From assembly GCA_001775555.1 (NCBI GenBank), contig MEXE01000042.1, positions 46,258-67,014 of the forward strand: a stretch of 20,757 bases of DNA. Reading direction: 5' to 3'. The first letter of the stretch is position 1, and each line of letters starts with the position of its first letter. A program made the position numbers and the translations under genes. Source of the DNA: Candidatus Amesbacteria bacterium RBG_19FT_COMBO_48_16. GTDB lineage: Bacteria > Patescibacteriota > Microgenomatia > CAZETR01 > Amesbacteraceae. A model generated the notes under the pieces. That model searched no databases. It saw only the letters and a list, made by a program, of their open reading frames with translations, and had not been told where the DNA came from. Below are positions 1-6,914 of the stretch, piece by piece.

Positions 1-3
1 TCC

Positions 4-79
4 CAAAACCAAAAACGAATCTCCGCGCAATCGCCCCCGCCTCTTCCGCCGCTCGGGTCTTCCCCTCCGCCCCTCGTGA
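4..79. repeat. 76-bp direct repeat, copy A
   Basis: This 76-bp unit is repeated at 111-186. I count 6 mismatches by eye (positions 30, 39, 58, 59, 61 and 65 of this copy), with no gaps. It starts with an A-rich tract (CAAAACCAAAAACGAATC) and continues into a C-rich, pyrimidine-biased stretch ending CCCCTCGTGA. The copies are 31 bp apart, and the spacer holds a palindromic REP-like element. Read on the minus strand, one frame is open in both copies (ending GDSFLVL), but the differences between copies are not mainly synonymous, so I do not call it coding. The left edge may continue beyond the window. Function unknown. Confidence 0.75.
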
Positions 80-84
80 CACGT

Positions 85-111
85 TTCACACCTTAAAGGT
101 GTGAAGGCTAC
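85..111 (-). repeat. REP-like palindrome, copy 1 (GTAG plus hairpin)
   Basis: The core TCACACCTTAAAGGTGTGA is a perfect inverted repeat; here symmetry extends by one base on each side (85-105). Read on the minus strand, the hairpin is preceded by GTAG-CC (CTAC at 108-111 on the plus strand). A GTAG tetranucleotide next to a hairpin is the layout described for bacterial REP elements handled by RAYT transposases. The 19-bp core recurs at 18768, 19520 and 20161. This copy sits between the two 76-bp direct repeats, downstream of the minus-strand gene ending at 196. Confidence 0.75.
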
Positions 112-186
112 AAAACCAAAAACGAATCTCCGCGCAGTCGCCCCCACCTCTTCCGCCGCTCGGGGTTGCCCATCCGCCCCTCGTGA
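111..186. repeat. 76-bp direct repeat, copy B
   Basis: This is the second copy of the unit at 4-79, in the same orientation and at equal length. Its first base is also the last base of the REP-like element's CTAC. It ends 9 bp before the stop codon of the minus-strand gene at 196-1116, so transcripts of that gene would run into it. I found no further copy in the window. It is not a CRISPR array: there are only two units, no short spacers and no cas genes. Confidence 0.75.
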
Positions 187-195
187 TATTCTCTT

Positions 196-1116
196 CTACT
201 TTGAGTGAGACAACACAATCGCGTCTAAAATACTCCAGGTTTGTTCATCCACGTACCCTGCCTTTACTACATATACATAATATCCACTCCAAGAAGTGGT
301 CGGGCCCCAGCTATTATCTAAACAATACCACCCATCATCCCCGTTAGTGATTTCATTGTTACCAATAGTGCTTTTACCGCATTTAGAAAGCATCTCTTCA
401 AAGTAGTAACCATTTTCTATTCCCAAAACTCCTCTAGCAGTTTTCCGATCTGGTAACCAGACGAATTGATCAGCTCTGATTGCGGAAACCGGACTCCCCA
501 TTTCAGGCTCGATATCCCGGAATTTTAGTAATTCCCGTCCATTTTCATCTGCCACGGTCACATCCATAAACAAAAAAGCAGATTCTGGGATATCGGGCCA
601 AAGGTCATAATTCTTAGATTTGCTAATTACTTTCCACGTCGATGGATATTTGAACTTTAATTTGGACTTGTTCTCAAAGAACGTTTTCCAAATGCTTGTA
701 TTTACCTCGCCTTTTTGCCACACCAATCCGCACCGGTTATTAACACAAGCCGATGATCCTAAAAATGAGCATCTGTCACAAGCGATATTTGCTTCGGTAA
801 TTGCGGTGGGTGGATAAGGGTTTTCGTAGGCCTCAAATTCAAATCCTGCCACAAACTCCTTATTTATCGCCTCATTACATGGGCAAGGTTTACTCTTGTC
901 AATGACCACATGGCAGTCACTATCTTCGTTGCAGGCATATATACCTGCCGGTTTCACAACCACCTTAGGAATTTGTATGGGAGAGCTAAAATTTCCCGGT
1001 TTCCTTTGTCTGTATCTCTCTATTCCCACTCCTGACAGAAAAAAACTTCCCGCAAAAATAAAGATTACGCCTAATCTTACCCAATTCCTTGACCTGGCAA
1101 TTTGAATTTCAGGCAC
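196..1116 (-). CDS. Membrane-anchored Cys-rich protein with PsbP-like C-terminal half, unknown function
   Basis: I do not recognise a named family. From a GTG at 1116 the protein has 306 residues. A single hydrophobic segment near residues 14-32 should act as an uncleaved signal or membrane anchor. Next comes a segment rich in Cys (CNEDSDC, CPC, CDRC, then C..N.RC), suggesting disulphides or metal binding outside the cell. The C-terminal half begins with a FKYPSTWKV motif reminiscent of PsbP-like domains in small secreted bacterial proteins. The frame is open up to 1332, but that part lies over alaS on the opposite strand. A TTG at 1152 is the alternative start, and neither start has a Shine-Dalgarno. 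The gene is much more AT-rich than the central genes (18 G/C of 60 at 601-660), which hints at transfer. Confidence 0.6.
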   Translation of the reverse strand: MPEIQIARSRNWVRLGVIFIFAGSFFLSGVGIERYRQRKPGNFSSPIQIPKVVVKPAGIYACNEDSDCHVVIDKSKPCPCNEAINKEFVAGFEFEAYENPYPPTAITEANIACDRCSFLGSSACVNNRCGLVWQKGEVNTSIWKTFFENKSKLKFKYPSTWKVISKSKNYDLWPDIPESAFLFMDVTVADENGRELLKFRDIEPEMGSPVSAIRADQFVWLPDRKTARGVLGIENGYYFEEMLSKCGKSTIGNNEITNGDDGWYCLDNSWGPTTSWSGYYVYVVKAGYVDEQTWSILDAIVLSHSK

Positions 1117-1152
1117 CGGATTAATTTTACATAAATGTGCTTGGAAAGCCAA

Positions 1153-1161
1153 TGTTAAAAT
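1153..1161 (+). promoter_or_regulatory. Putative extended -10 promoter element of alaS
   Basis: TGTTAAAAT reads as an extended -10 (TGn followed by TAAAAT). The hexamer ends at 1161, so transcription would start near 1168, the alaS ATG itself. That predicts a leaderless message, in keeping with the absence of a Shine-Dalgarno here. No -35 hexamer lies at the usual distance; the nearest candidate, TTTACA at 1126-1131, is 24 bp away. Moderate to weak evidence. Confidence 0.35.
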
Positions 1162-1167
1162 CGAACC

Positions 1168-2895
1168 ATGCTTTCGGCTGACCGGTTGCGCCAAAAATAT
1201 CTGGATTTTTTTGTCGCCCGAGGCCACAAAATCATCCCTTCTGCTCCTCTCGTCCCCGAAAACGATCCCACCACTCTTTTCACCAGCTCCGGTATGCAGC
1301 CCATGGTCCCGTATCTTCTGGGAGAACCGCATCCCCTAGGTACACGTTTTGTCAATTCCCAAAAATGTTTTCGTAGCCAGGATATCGAAGAAGTCGGCGA
1401 TAACCGCCACGACACCTTTTTCGAAATGCTGGGAAATTGGTCTTTGGGTGACTACTTCAAAAAAGAACAACTCGCCTGGTTTCATGAATTAATGACCAAA
1501 GAATTAGGTTTGCCTTCGGAAAAACTTTACGTTTCAGTTTTTGCCGGGGACAGCCAAGTTTCCAGGGATGAAGAAACTGCAGACATTTGGAAAAGTTTAG
1601 GCATTCCAAAAGACCATATTTTCTACTACGATGAAACCAAAAATTGGTGGTCCCGAGCGGGAATCAAAGCTGATATGCCAGTCGGTGAACCGGGTGGTCC
1701 GGATAGTGAAGTTTTTTATGATTTCGGTACCCCCCACGATCCCAAATATGGACCGGAATGCCACCCGAATTGTGATTGCGGCCGATTTTTAGAAATCGGT
1801 AACTCCGTCTTCATGACCTACAAAAAAACCGAAAGCGGATTTGTTCCATTGGAAAAGAACAATATTGACTTCGGAGGGGGATTAGAACGGTTAACTGCCT
1901 CCGTCAACAATCTCTCCGATATTTTTAAAACTGATTTATACACCCGGATAATAGATGTACTTGGAGGAAACATTTCTCCTACTACCCGCATTATTGCTGA
2001 TCACCTGAAAGCCTCTGTTTTTTTAATTTCCGATGGTGTAACCCCGTCAAATAAAGCCCAGGGATATTTTTTACGCCGCCTGCTTCGTCGGTCCATGGTC
2101 AAACTCCAGCAACTTTCCTCAAATATTGACTATCAGGTTATCGTCAAAGCGGTTTTTTCCACTTACTCCGGTACTTCTTATTTTGATCAGGCTAACACTG
2201 ATAAAATAATTGAAATTATTGTCAACGAGCACGACAAATTCCGCAAAACCCTTAAAGACAGCTTCAAAAAAATTGGAAAAGTAAGCCCATTTGATTTATT
2301 CCAAACTTACGGTTTACCGCCAGATGTTATAGAAGAGTTTTATCAGGAAAAAGGACTGCAGTTTGACCGCCAAGAATTTAATAAGCAGTTTCAAAAACAC
2401 CAGGAGTTATCCCGCACTGCTTCGGCTGGGATGTTTAGGGGTGGGCTGGCGGATAAGTCAGAAGCTGTAGTCAAATACCATACGGCTACCCACTTATTAC
2501 ACCAGGCATTACGCGACGTACTGGGAAATCACGTGCAACAAAAGGGGAGTAATATCAACTCCGAGCGTTTAAGATTCGATTTTTCCCATCCTGCAAAACT
2601 TACCCCCGAGCAATTACAGAAAGTCGAAACCGTTATTAACGACAAGATCACTGCCAATTTACCAGTCACCCGTCGGGAAATGCCTAAAAGTCAGGCTTTA
2701 GCTGAAGGAGCTTTGGCATTTTTCCCCGAAAAATACCCACGCCTCACTTCTGTCTACCGGATAGGGGATTATTCCAAAGAAGTTTGCGTCGGGCCTCATG
2801 TCAGCTCGACTGGAATGATAGGTCGTATTAAGATAGTCAAGGAAGAGTCCGCCGGCTCAGGAATTCGTCGCCTCTATGCCCAAATCACCGATTAA
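1168..2895 (+). CDS. alaS: Alanyl-tRNA synthetase, short form lacking the C-Ala domain
   Basis: This cytoplasmic enzyme charges tRNA-Ala with alanine. The N-terminal class II core is clear: the opening LRQKYLDFF..GH with LVPENDPTTLFTSSGM is typical, motif 2 lies around the RSQDIEEVGDNRHDTFFEMLGN segment, and motif 3 is GGGLER at residues 236-241. The editing domain keeps its zinc-site residues: His438 and His442 (HTATH), Cys540 and His544 (CVGPH). The protein ends about 30 residues later, at 575 residues, where the family usually has about 870. The DHHA1/C-Ala module is therefore absent, while catalytic and editing domains look intact. The downstream sequence is a new gene, not a frameshifted remainder. 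The ATG matches the family N-terminus. Confidence 0.95.
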   Translation: MLSADRLRQKYLDFFVARGHKIIPSAPLVPENDPTTLFTSSGMQPMVPYLLGEPHPLGTRFVNSQKCFRSQDIEEVGDNRHDTFFEMLGNWSLGDYFKKEQLAWFHELMTKELGLPSEKLYVSVFAGDSQVSRDEETADIWKSLGIPKDHIFYYDETKNWWSRAGIKADMPVGEPGGPDSEVFYDFGTPHDPKYGPECHPNCDCGRFLEIGNSVFMTYKKTESGFVPLEKNNIDFGGGLERLTASVNNLSDIFKTDLYTRIIDVLGGNISPTTRIIADHLKASVFLISDGVTPSNKAQGYFLRRLLRRSMVKLQQLSSNIDYQVIVKAVFSTYSGTSYFDQANTDKIIEIIVNEHDKFRKTLKDSFKKIGKVSPFDLFQTYGLPPDVIEEFYQEKGLQFDRQEFNKQFQKHQELSRTASAGMFRGGLADKSEAVVKYHTATHLLHQALRDVLGNHVQQKGSNINSERLRFDFSHPAKLTPEQLQKVETVINDKITANLPVTRREMPKSQALAEGALAFFPEKYPRLTSVYRIGDYSKEVCVGPHVSSTGMIGRIKIVKEESAGSGIRRLYAQITD

Positions 2896-2935
2896 TTATT
2901 ACTATTCACTATTAACTATTAACTATTAACTCTCT
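2896..2935. repeat. AT-rich spacer with 7-bp tandem repeat
   Basis: The 40-bp gap between alaS and the next gene contains a near-tandem heptamer (ACTATTA-type units, roughly three and a half copies) followed by CTCTCT and a GTG start. It offers no Shine-Dalgarno and no convincing hairpin. Such a short array could vary in length by replication slippage; whether it affects expression is unknown. Confidence 0.6.
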
Positions 2936-5065
2936 GTGCCCCTGCCATTTTTCAAAAAAAATACTCCCTCTTCCCGTGAATATTTTTTTGCCCTGGAAAT
3001 CGACCGCCATACGGTCAACAGCGCCGTCTGGACAGTCGTCAACGCCGCTCCTCAGGTTTTGTCCGTTAGTAATCGGGTCAGCTGGGACGGCACCGGCGAC
3101 GACAGTCTGATTCAGGCTTGCGACAGGTCTTTGACCGACGCTGCAGAACGTGTGGACAGCTCCGGTAATACTCAACCCCAAAAAGTTATTTTAGGTTTGC
3201 CGGCGGATTGGATCGATCAGGAAAAAATTTCCCCCCCGCATCTTAAAACTCTCAAAATTCTGACCCAGAAGTTATCCCTGACCGCGGTTGGTTTCGTGGT
3301 TACGACAGAAGCCGTCGTTAGGTTCCTGCAAAATTCCGAAGGCACTCCTATTACCGCTCTTTTATTAGGTTTTTGGCCCCAATATCTGGAAGTGACCCTA
3401 GCCCGTCTTGGTAAGATAGATCGGACTAATTATGTCACCAGGAGCTCTGATGTGGTTTCCGACGTCACCGAAGGCCTGAGCCGCTTCAGCCACGTGGACC
3501 TGCTCCCTTCCCGGATACTTTTATATGATGATAGTCAGAACCTGGAGGAAATTAAGCAGACCCTTTTGAAACATCCTTGGCAGGCGCCTCAGACTCGTTT
3601 GCCCTTTTTGCATTTCCCAAAAATTGAAATTTTGTCTCCCGGCTTTACCGTCCGGGCTGTCGCTCTTGCCGGTGGGGGGGAAGTGATTCAAACCGTGGAT
3701 GCAATCCCTGCTTCTGGTCCTCCTTCCACCCCCCCGTCGCAGTCAGCGTCAGTAGCCGACCTCGGATTTATCCCGGAAGCGGATGTGGCCCACCTTCCTC
3801 CTCCCCAACCGGCTTCCCCAGTACCCCCTCCCCCTCTCCCGTCTGCCTCCGCACCTGCTCGCCGAACTTTTCGTCTGCCCGTTGTTTCCTTTCCCCGGAT
3901 TCGTTTCCCCCGCTTGTCCGTTTTTCCTGCCCCCCTGGCCAGCATAGGTTTGATTATTACCTTGGGTTTGGGCCTGCTGGCAGCTTACTGGTTCTTGCCT
4001 ACCGCGACTGTTGTCCTATCAGTTAACCTCCAGCCTCTTGCTCACCAGTTTGAACTTACTGCCGCGGCCCAGACCGCCGATGTGGACACGACTAAGTCTC
4101 AACTGCCTTCCAGATTTCTAGAGGTCACAGTATCTGATGACCAAACCTTACCCGCCACCGGTTCGAAGTTAATTGGGGATAAAGCCGTAGGTTCGATTAC
4201 AGTTATCAACGGCACCTCCGTCCCCCGGACTTTTCCCTCAGGCACAGTTATCACTTCACCTTCTGGACCTAAATTTGTGTTTGATACCGAAATCCAGGTC
4301 GCTTCGGCCTCCGGAACAGCCGACCCGAATTCATACCAGCCCGGCAAAACCACAGCCAAAGTCACAGCAGCCCAAATCGGAAGTGATAGCAATCTTTCTG
4401 CCGGTACTCAATTTAAAATTGGAAATTTCTCCACCCTGGACTTCGTGGCCAAAAACGACACCGCTTTCTCCGGGGGTACCAGCCAACAAGTCAAAGCTGT
4501 TGCCAAAGACGACCTGGCTTCCTTGCGCTCAAAAATTTCCGACAGCTTGAAAGACCTGGCCCAGCAGGAACTCTCCGGTAAAGTTTCCGCTTCCGATAGC
4601 TTGGTTACCGAGTCGGTCCAATTACAAACTGTTTCTGAAGAATTAAGCCATAAAGAAGGAGAAGTAGCCGACGAAGTTACACTGCGTTTGTCAGTCAAAG
4701 CCCGTGGCCTTGTTTTTTCAAAAAATGATCTGGATAGCCTGATTTCAAACTCTCTGAAGCCTTTAGTCCCGCAAGGATTCGCTCTTACTGAAGATATTCG
4801 TCACAGCTTTACTGTCAAAAGCACTGGTGCGGATACCGTTTCGCTTAATGTCGAGGTCAAGGCTTTTCTCATGCCGGAGTATGAAACGGGCTCTATTATC
4901 AAAAGTATTACCGGCAAAAGTGCTTCTTCCGCGCGCGATTTCCTTAGTGGTCTGCCTGCAGTATCCGCAATTGAGTTTGTTGTTTCCCCCCGCCTACCCG
5001 CCAAATTTTTGACCTTACCCCATATTTCTGATCGGATTAAACTTCAAATTCAGGCCTCACCCTAA
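2936..5065 (+). CDS. Actin-like ATPase/baseplate-J-like fusion membrane protein (CPR type)
   Basis: This 709-residue protein begins at GTG. The N-terminal roughly 250 residues resemble the actin/Hsp70-fold PilM/FtsA type (EIDRHTVNSAVW near the start, then GLPADWI and an internal GGGEVI), but I see no complete nucleotide-binding signature. A Pro-rich, disordered linker spans roughly residues 257-312. A single membrane helix follows at about 337-358. The C-terminal part resembles the baseplate-J-like proteins common in CPR genomes (KAVGSITVINGT near residue 416, then a PSGTVITSPSG.KF motif). This suggests a cytoplasmic sensor or scaffold linked to an outside domain, possibly in a pilus or envelope machine. 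It abuts the sortase gene with no gap (TAA followed by ATG). The exact role is unknown. Confidence 0.7.
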   Translation: MPLPFFKKNTPSSREYFFALEIDRHTVNSAVWTVVNAAPQVLSVSNRVSWDGTGDDSLIQACDRSLTDAAERVDSSGNTQPQKVILGLPADWIDQEKISPPHLKTLKILTQKLSLTAVGFVVTTEAVVRFLQNSEGTPITALLLGFWPQYLEVTLARLGKIDRTNYVTRSSDVVSDVTEGLSRFSHVDLLPSRILLYDDSQNLEEIKQTLLKHPWQAPQTRLPFLHFPKIEILSPGFTVRAVALAGGGEVIQTVDAIPASGPPSTPPSQSASVADLGFIPEADVAHLPPPQPASPVPPPPLPSASAPARRTFRLPVVSFPRIRFPRLSVFPAPLASIGLIITLGLGLLAAYWFLPTATVVLSVNLQPLAHQFELTAAAQTADVDTTKSQLPSRFLEVTVSDDQTLPATGSKLIGDKAVGSITVINGTSVPRTFPSGTVITSPSGPKFVFDTEIQVASASGTADPNSYQPGKTTAKVTAAQIGSDSNLSAGTQFKIGNFSTLDFVAKNDTAFSGGTSQQVKAVAKDDLASLRSKISDSLKDLAQQELSGKVSASDSLVTESVQLQTVSEELSHKEGEVADEVTLRLSVKARGLVFSKNDLDSLISNSLKPLVPQGFALTEDIRHSFTVKSTGADTVSLNVEVKAFLMPEYETGSIIKSITGKSASSARDFLSGLPAVSAIEFVVSPRLPAKFLTLPHISDRIKLQIQASP

Positions 5066-5740
5066 ATGTCCCAAAAGCCAACCCGGATTATATCCACCCT
5101 TTTTTTGTTTGCCGGAGTACTTCTGCTTGCCAGTGCCGTCTTCCCTATCGCCTTGTCCCACCTTCGTTTCCTGCTTTATCCCAATCCCCGGCTTCTTGAT
5201 CCCACCGCTACCTCCGGCCGCCCTGCTACCTTTGTTGTTAATGCCTTAGGATTGGCCAGCATCGACTATACTCTGGCCACCTCATGGTTTGAAAATGCCC
5301 CCTCTTCTCCCAGCCCGCCACCCAGTAAAGTCACGCATTTCTCTCTGTCTATACCCCGCCTGCAGATGCAGGACGTCACTGTGGAGGTCAACGGCACCGA
5401 TCTCAAGCAAAATGCCATCCACTATCCCGGCACCGTCTTACCCGGCAGTTACGGCAACACCGTTGTCTTTGGTCATTCCTCTTTGCCTCAGCTGTATCGC
5501 CCCGGCTATCCCTTGACCATTTTTAATCCCTTGCCCAAAGCCCAAGTCGGCGACGAGGTGATTGTTAAATATGACGGTATTACTTACCGCTACGTTATCA
5601 AAAAAACCCAGGAAGTTCGCCCCAACCAGATCGAGGTTCTGACCCAGCATTACGATCGTTACCAGCTTACTCTTATTACCTGTGTCCCCTTAGGCACTTA
5701 CTGGCGCCGCTTTGTCGCCACCGCCGAGCTGGTAAACTAA
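5066..5740 (+). CDS. Sortase (class D/E-like transpeptidase)
   Basis: Sortases are membrane-anchored cysteine transpeptidases that cleave sorting signals and attach surface proteins or assemble pili. The protein has 224 residues. An N-terminal hydrophobic helix (about residues 9-31) is followed by a short Pro/Ser linker and the sortase fold. The catalytic His is in FGHSS (His137), the Cys in LITCVP (Cys206), and the Arg is probably Arg214 in YWRRFVA. Sortase substrates usually carry an LPxTG-like motif and C-terminal helix; none is encoded in this window. Its start directly follows the stop of the baseplate-J-like gene, so the two are probably co-transcribed and functionally linked at the cell surface. 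Confidence 0.88.
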   Translation: MSQKPTRIISTLFLFAGVLLLASAVFPIALSHLRFLLYPNPRLLDPTATSGRPATFVVNALGLASIDYTLATSWFENAPSSPSPPPSKVTHFSLSIPRLQMQDVTVEVNGTDLKQNAIHYPGTVLPGSYGNTVVFGHSSLPQLYRPGYPLTIFNPLPKAQVGDEVIVKYDGITYRYVIKKTQEVRPNQIEVLTQHYDRYQLTLITCVPLGTYWRRFVATAELVN

Positions 5741-5744
5741 GCTT

Positions 5745-6128
5745 GTGAATTATCTGGGTCTTGATTATGGAGCCAAAAAAATCGGCGTGGCTCTGGCCGC
5801 TGGTCCATTGGCCCAGCCTCTGGCCACTATTAATACCTCAAAAGCCTTGGATATCATCTCCACCCTAGCTGAAAAACACGCTGTTAAAGCCATTATCATC
5901 GGATTGCCCGACGGCCCCCTCAAACAACAAGTCAAAAAATTTATCGACGAACTGCGAAACTTAAACTTCGAACTTATAGTTGTGGATGAAACTCTATCCT
6001 CCCATGATGCCCTAATGTCTTTGCGCCATACAGGTCAGCGCAAACGGGCTCGTCTCGAGCACACAGCCGCCGCCGCCCTGATTCTCCAAAACTGGCTTGA
6101 CACTCCAAGTCCGTCGGGTCACACTTAA
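5745..6128 (+). CDS. ruvX: RuvX/YqgF family putative Holliday-junction resolvase or pre-16S rRNA nuclease
   Basis: This 127-residue RNase-H-fold protein is annotated in the family either as a putative Holliday-junction resolvase or as the nuclease maturing the 16S rRNA 5' end. The first acidic residue is in LGLDYGAKKIGVA, the IIGLPDG strand follows, and VDETLSS carries the second acidic site. The usual third acidic position (VDSASAVIIL in E. coli, as I recall it) reads EHTAAAALIL here, so Asp is replaced by His with Glu just before it. Length is normal. The GTG start lies 4 bp after the sortase stop. There is no Shine-Dalgarno. Confidence 0.9.
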   Translation: MNYLGLDYGAKKIGVALAAGPLAQPLATINTSKALDIISTLAEKHAVKAIIIGLPDGPLKQQVKKFIDELRNLNFELIVVDETLSSHDALMSLRHTGQRKRARLEHTAAAALILQNWLDTPSPSGHT

Positions 6129-6131
6129 ACT

Positions 6132-6674
6132 ATGCCGAACCCTCATTCCATCGAAGCCAAGCTACTGAAGCACCGCCGTTTCCCGGAACTCCTGGCTGAC
6201 CAAATCAATCGTGCTTCCGGCAGTTTCACTTTTTTTATCCTTAATTTAACCTTGTTCGTTTTTTGGATTCTGGGCAATACCGGCCGTATTCCCGGATTCA
6301 CCATCGTTGATCCCTACCCGTTTACCTTCCTCACTATGCTGGTTTCGCTTGAGGCCATTGCACTTGCGATTTTCGTTCTCATCAGTCAGAACCGCCAATC
6401 TACAATCGATACCTTGCGCGAAGAAATACACCTGCAGATTAATGAAATTGCGGAAAGAGAAATTACTAAATGTCTCAAGCTTCTTTCCCAAATTTACAAA
6501 GTCCATTTCCCCAAATCCGAGCCCGACCCGGAGTTAGAAAGGATGCTGACTCCGGTTGATACCACCAGAATTCAATCCAGCCTGGAAAAGGAACTCGAAA
6601 CGCCGCCGCTGGTCATCAGTGAATTAGTCGAAAAAATCGAGGATAAACTTCCCTTTTATCGCCGCAAAAAATAA
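6132..6674 (+). CDS. DUF1003 family membrane protein
   Basis: The protein has 180 residues. The N-terminal GSFTFFILNLTLFVFWI and the DPYPFTFLTMLVSLEAIALAI segment with a following SQNRQ match the DUF1003 signature: two membrane helices (about residues 31-48 and 63-84) around a conserved proline-rich turn. The C-terminal 95 residues are charged, helical and predicted cytoplasmic, and longer than the minimal domain. Function of the family is not established. The start lies 3 bp after the ruvX stop, so it is likely in the same operon. Confidence 0.85.
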   Translation: MPNPHSIEAKLLKHRRFPELLADQINRASGSFTFFILNLTLFVFWILGNTGRIPGFTIVDPYPFTFLTMLVSLEAIALAIFVLISQNRQSTIDTLREEIHLQINEIAEREITKCLKLLSQIYKVHFPKSEPDPELERMLTPVDTTRIQSSLEKELETPPLVISELVEKIEDKLPFYRRKK

Positions 6675-6675
6675 C

Positions 6676-6704
6676 TTGACTCGGTTCCTCCAAACCAGTA
6701 AAGT
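6676..6704 (+). promoter_or_regulatory. Putative sigma70-type promoter before the zinc-ribbon/mltG pair
   Basis: TTGACT (6676-6681) and TAAAGT (6699-6704) are separated by 17 bp. They match 5 of 6 and 4 of 6 consensus positions. Transcription would start near 6711, only about 3 bases before the ATG at 6714, again implying a nearly leaderless message. It lies in the 39-bp gap after the DUF1003 gene. A chance match cannot be excluded. Confidence 0.4.
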
Positions 6705-6713
6705 CAATGCCAG

Positions 6714-6914
6714 ATGTTCAAAAATGTTATCGCTCCGGTTCAAGCCTGGCTTTTGTCCCAGGGTCGGTGTGTAGGTTGCGGCAGTGACTTAAACTCGGGT
6801 CAGGTGGAACCGCATGCCAAAGGCACAAAGACAGTTTGCCCGAAGTGCCACCGCATCTTTATCAAGGAACAAACTACCGGAAAATATCGCCGCGCTCTTT
6901 TTGAAGAAGTGTGA
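6714..6914 (+). CDS. Small zinc-ribbon protein, unknown function
   Basis: This 66-residue protein has two CxxC knuckles (CVGCGSD and CPKCHR) about 20 residues apart, a classical zinc-ribbon layout. I see no membrane segment or enzymatic domain. It starts at ATG after a 39-bp gap that contains a possible promoter. Its last codons overlap the mltG start by 4 bases (GTGA), indicating translational coupling. The name and partner are unknown; a nucleic-acid-binding or structural metal role is possible. The Cys pattern and the overlap argue it is a real gene rather than a chance frame. Confidence 0.75.
   Translation: MFKNVIAPVQAWLLSQGRCVGCGSDLNSGQVEPHAKGTKTVCPKCHRIFIKEQTTGKYRRALFEEV

Noticed and set aside
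4..186. CRISPR array
   Set aside because: There are only two long imperfect repeats, a palindromic spacer that recurs elsewhere, and no cas genes.
4..186. G-quadruplex cluster on the minus strand of the 76-bp repeats
   Set aside because: The strand is G-rich, but I count only three runs of three or more G per copy, short of a standard four-run motif.
1117..1332. Longer N-terminus of the minus-strand gene, starting at 1332
   Set aside because: The extra residues overlap alaS, are of low-complexity type and would bury the membrane anchor in the middle of the protein.
6912..6914. UGA recoding as in some CPR lineages
   Set aside because: TGA ends several genes exactly at the family length (mltG, rpsL, rplM), and no in-frame TGA interrupts a conserved gene.
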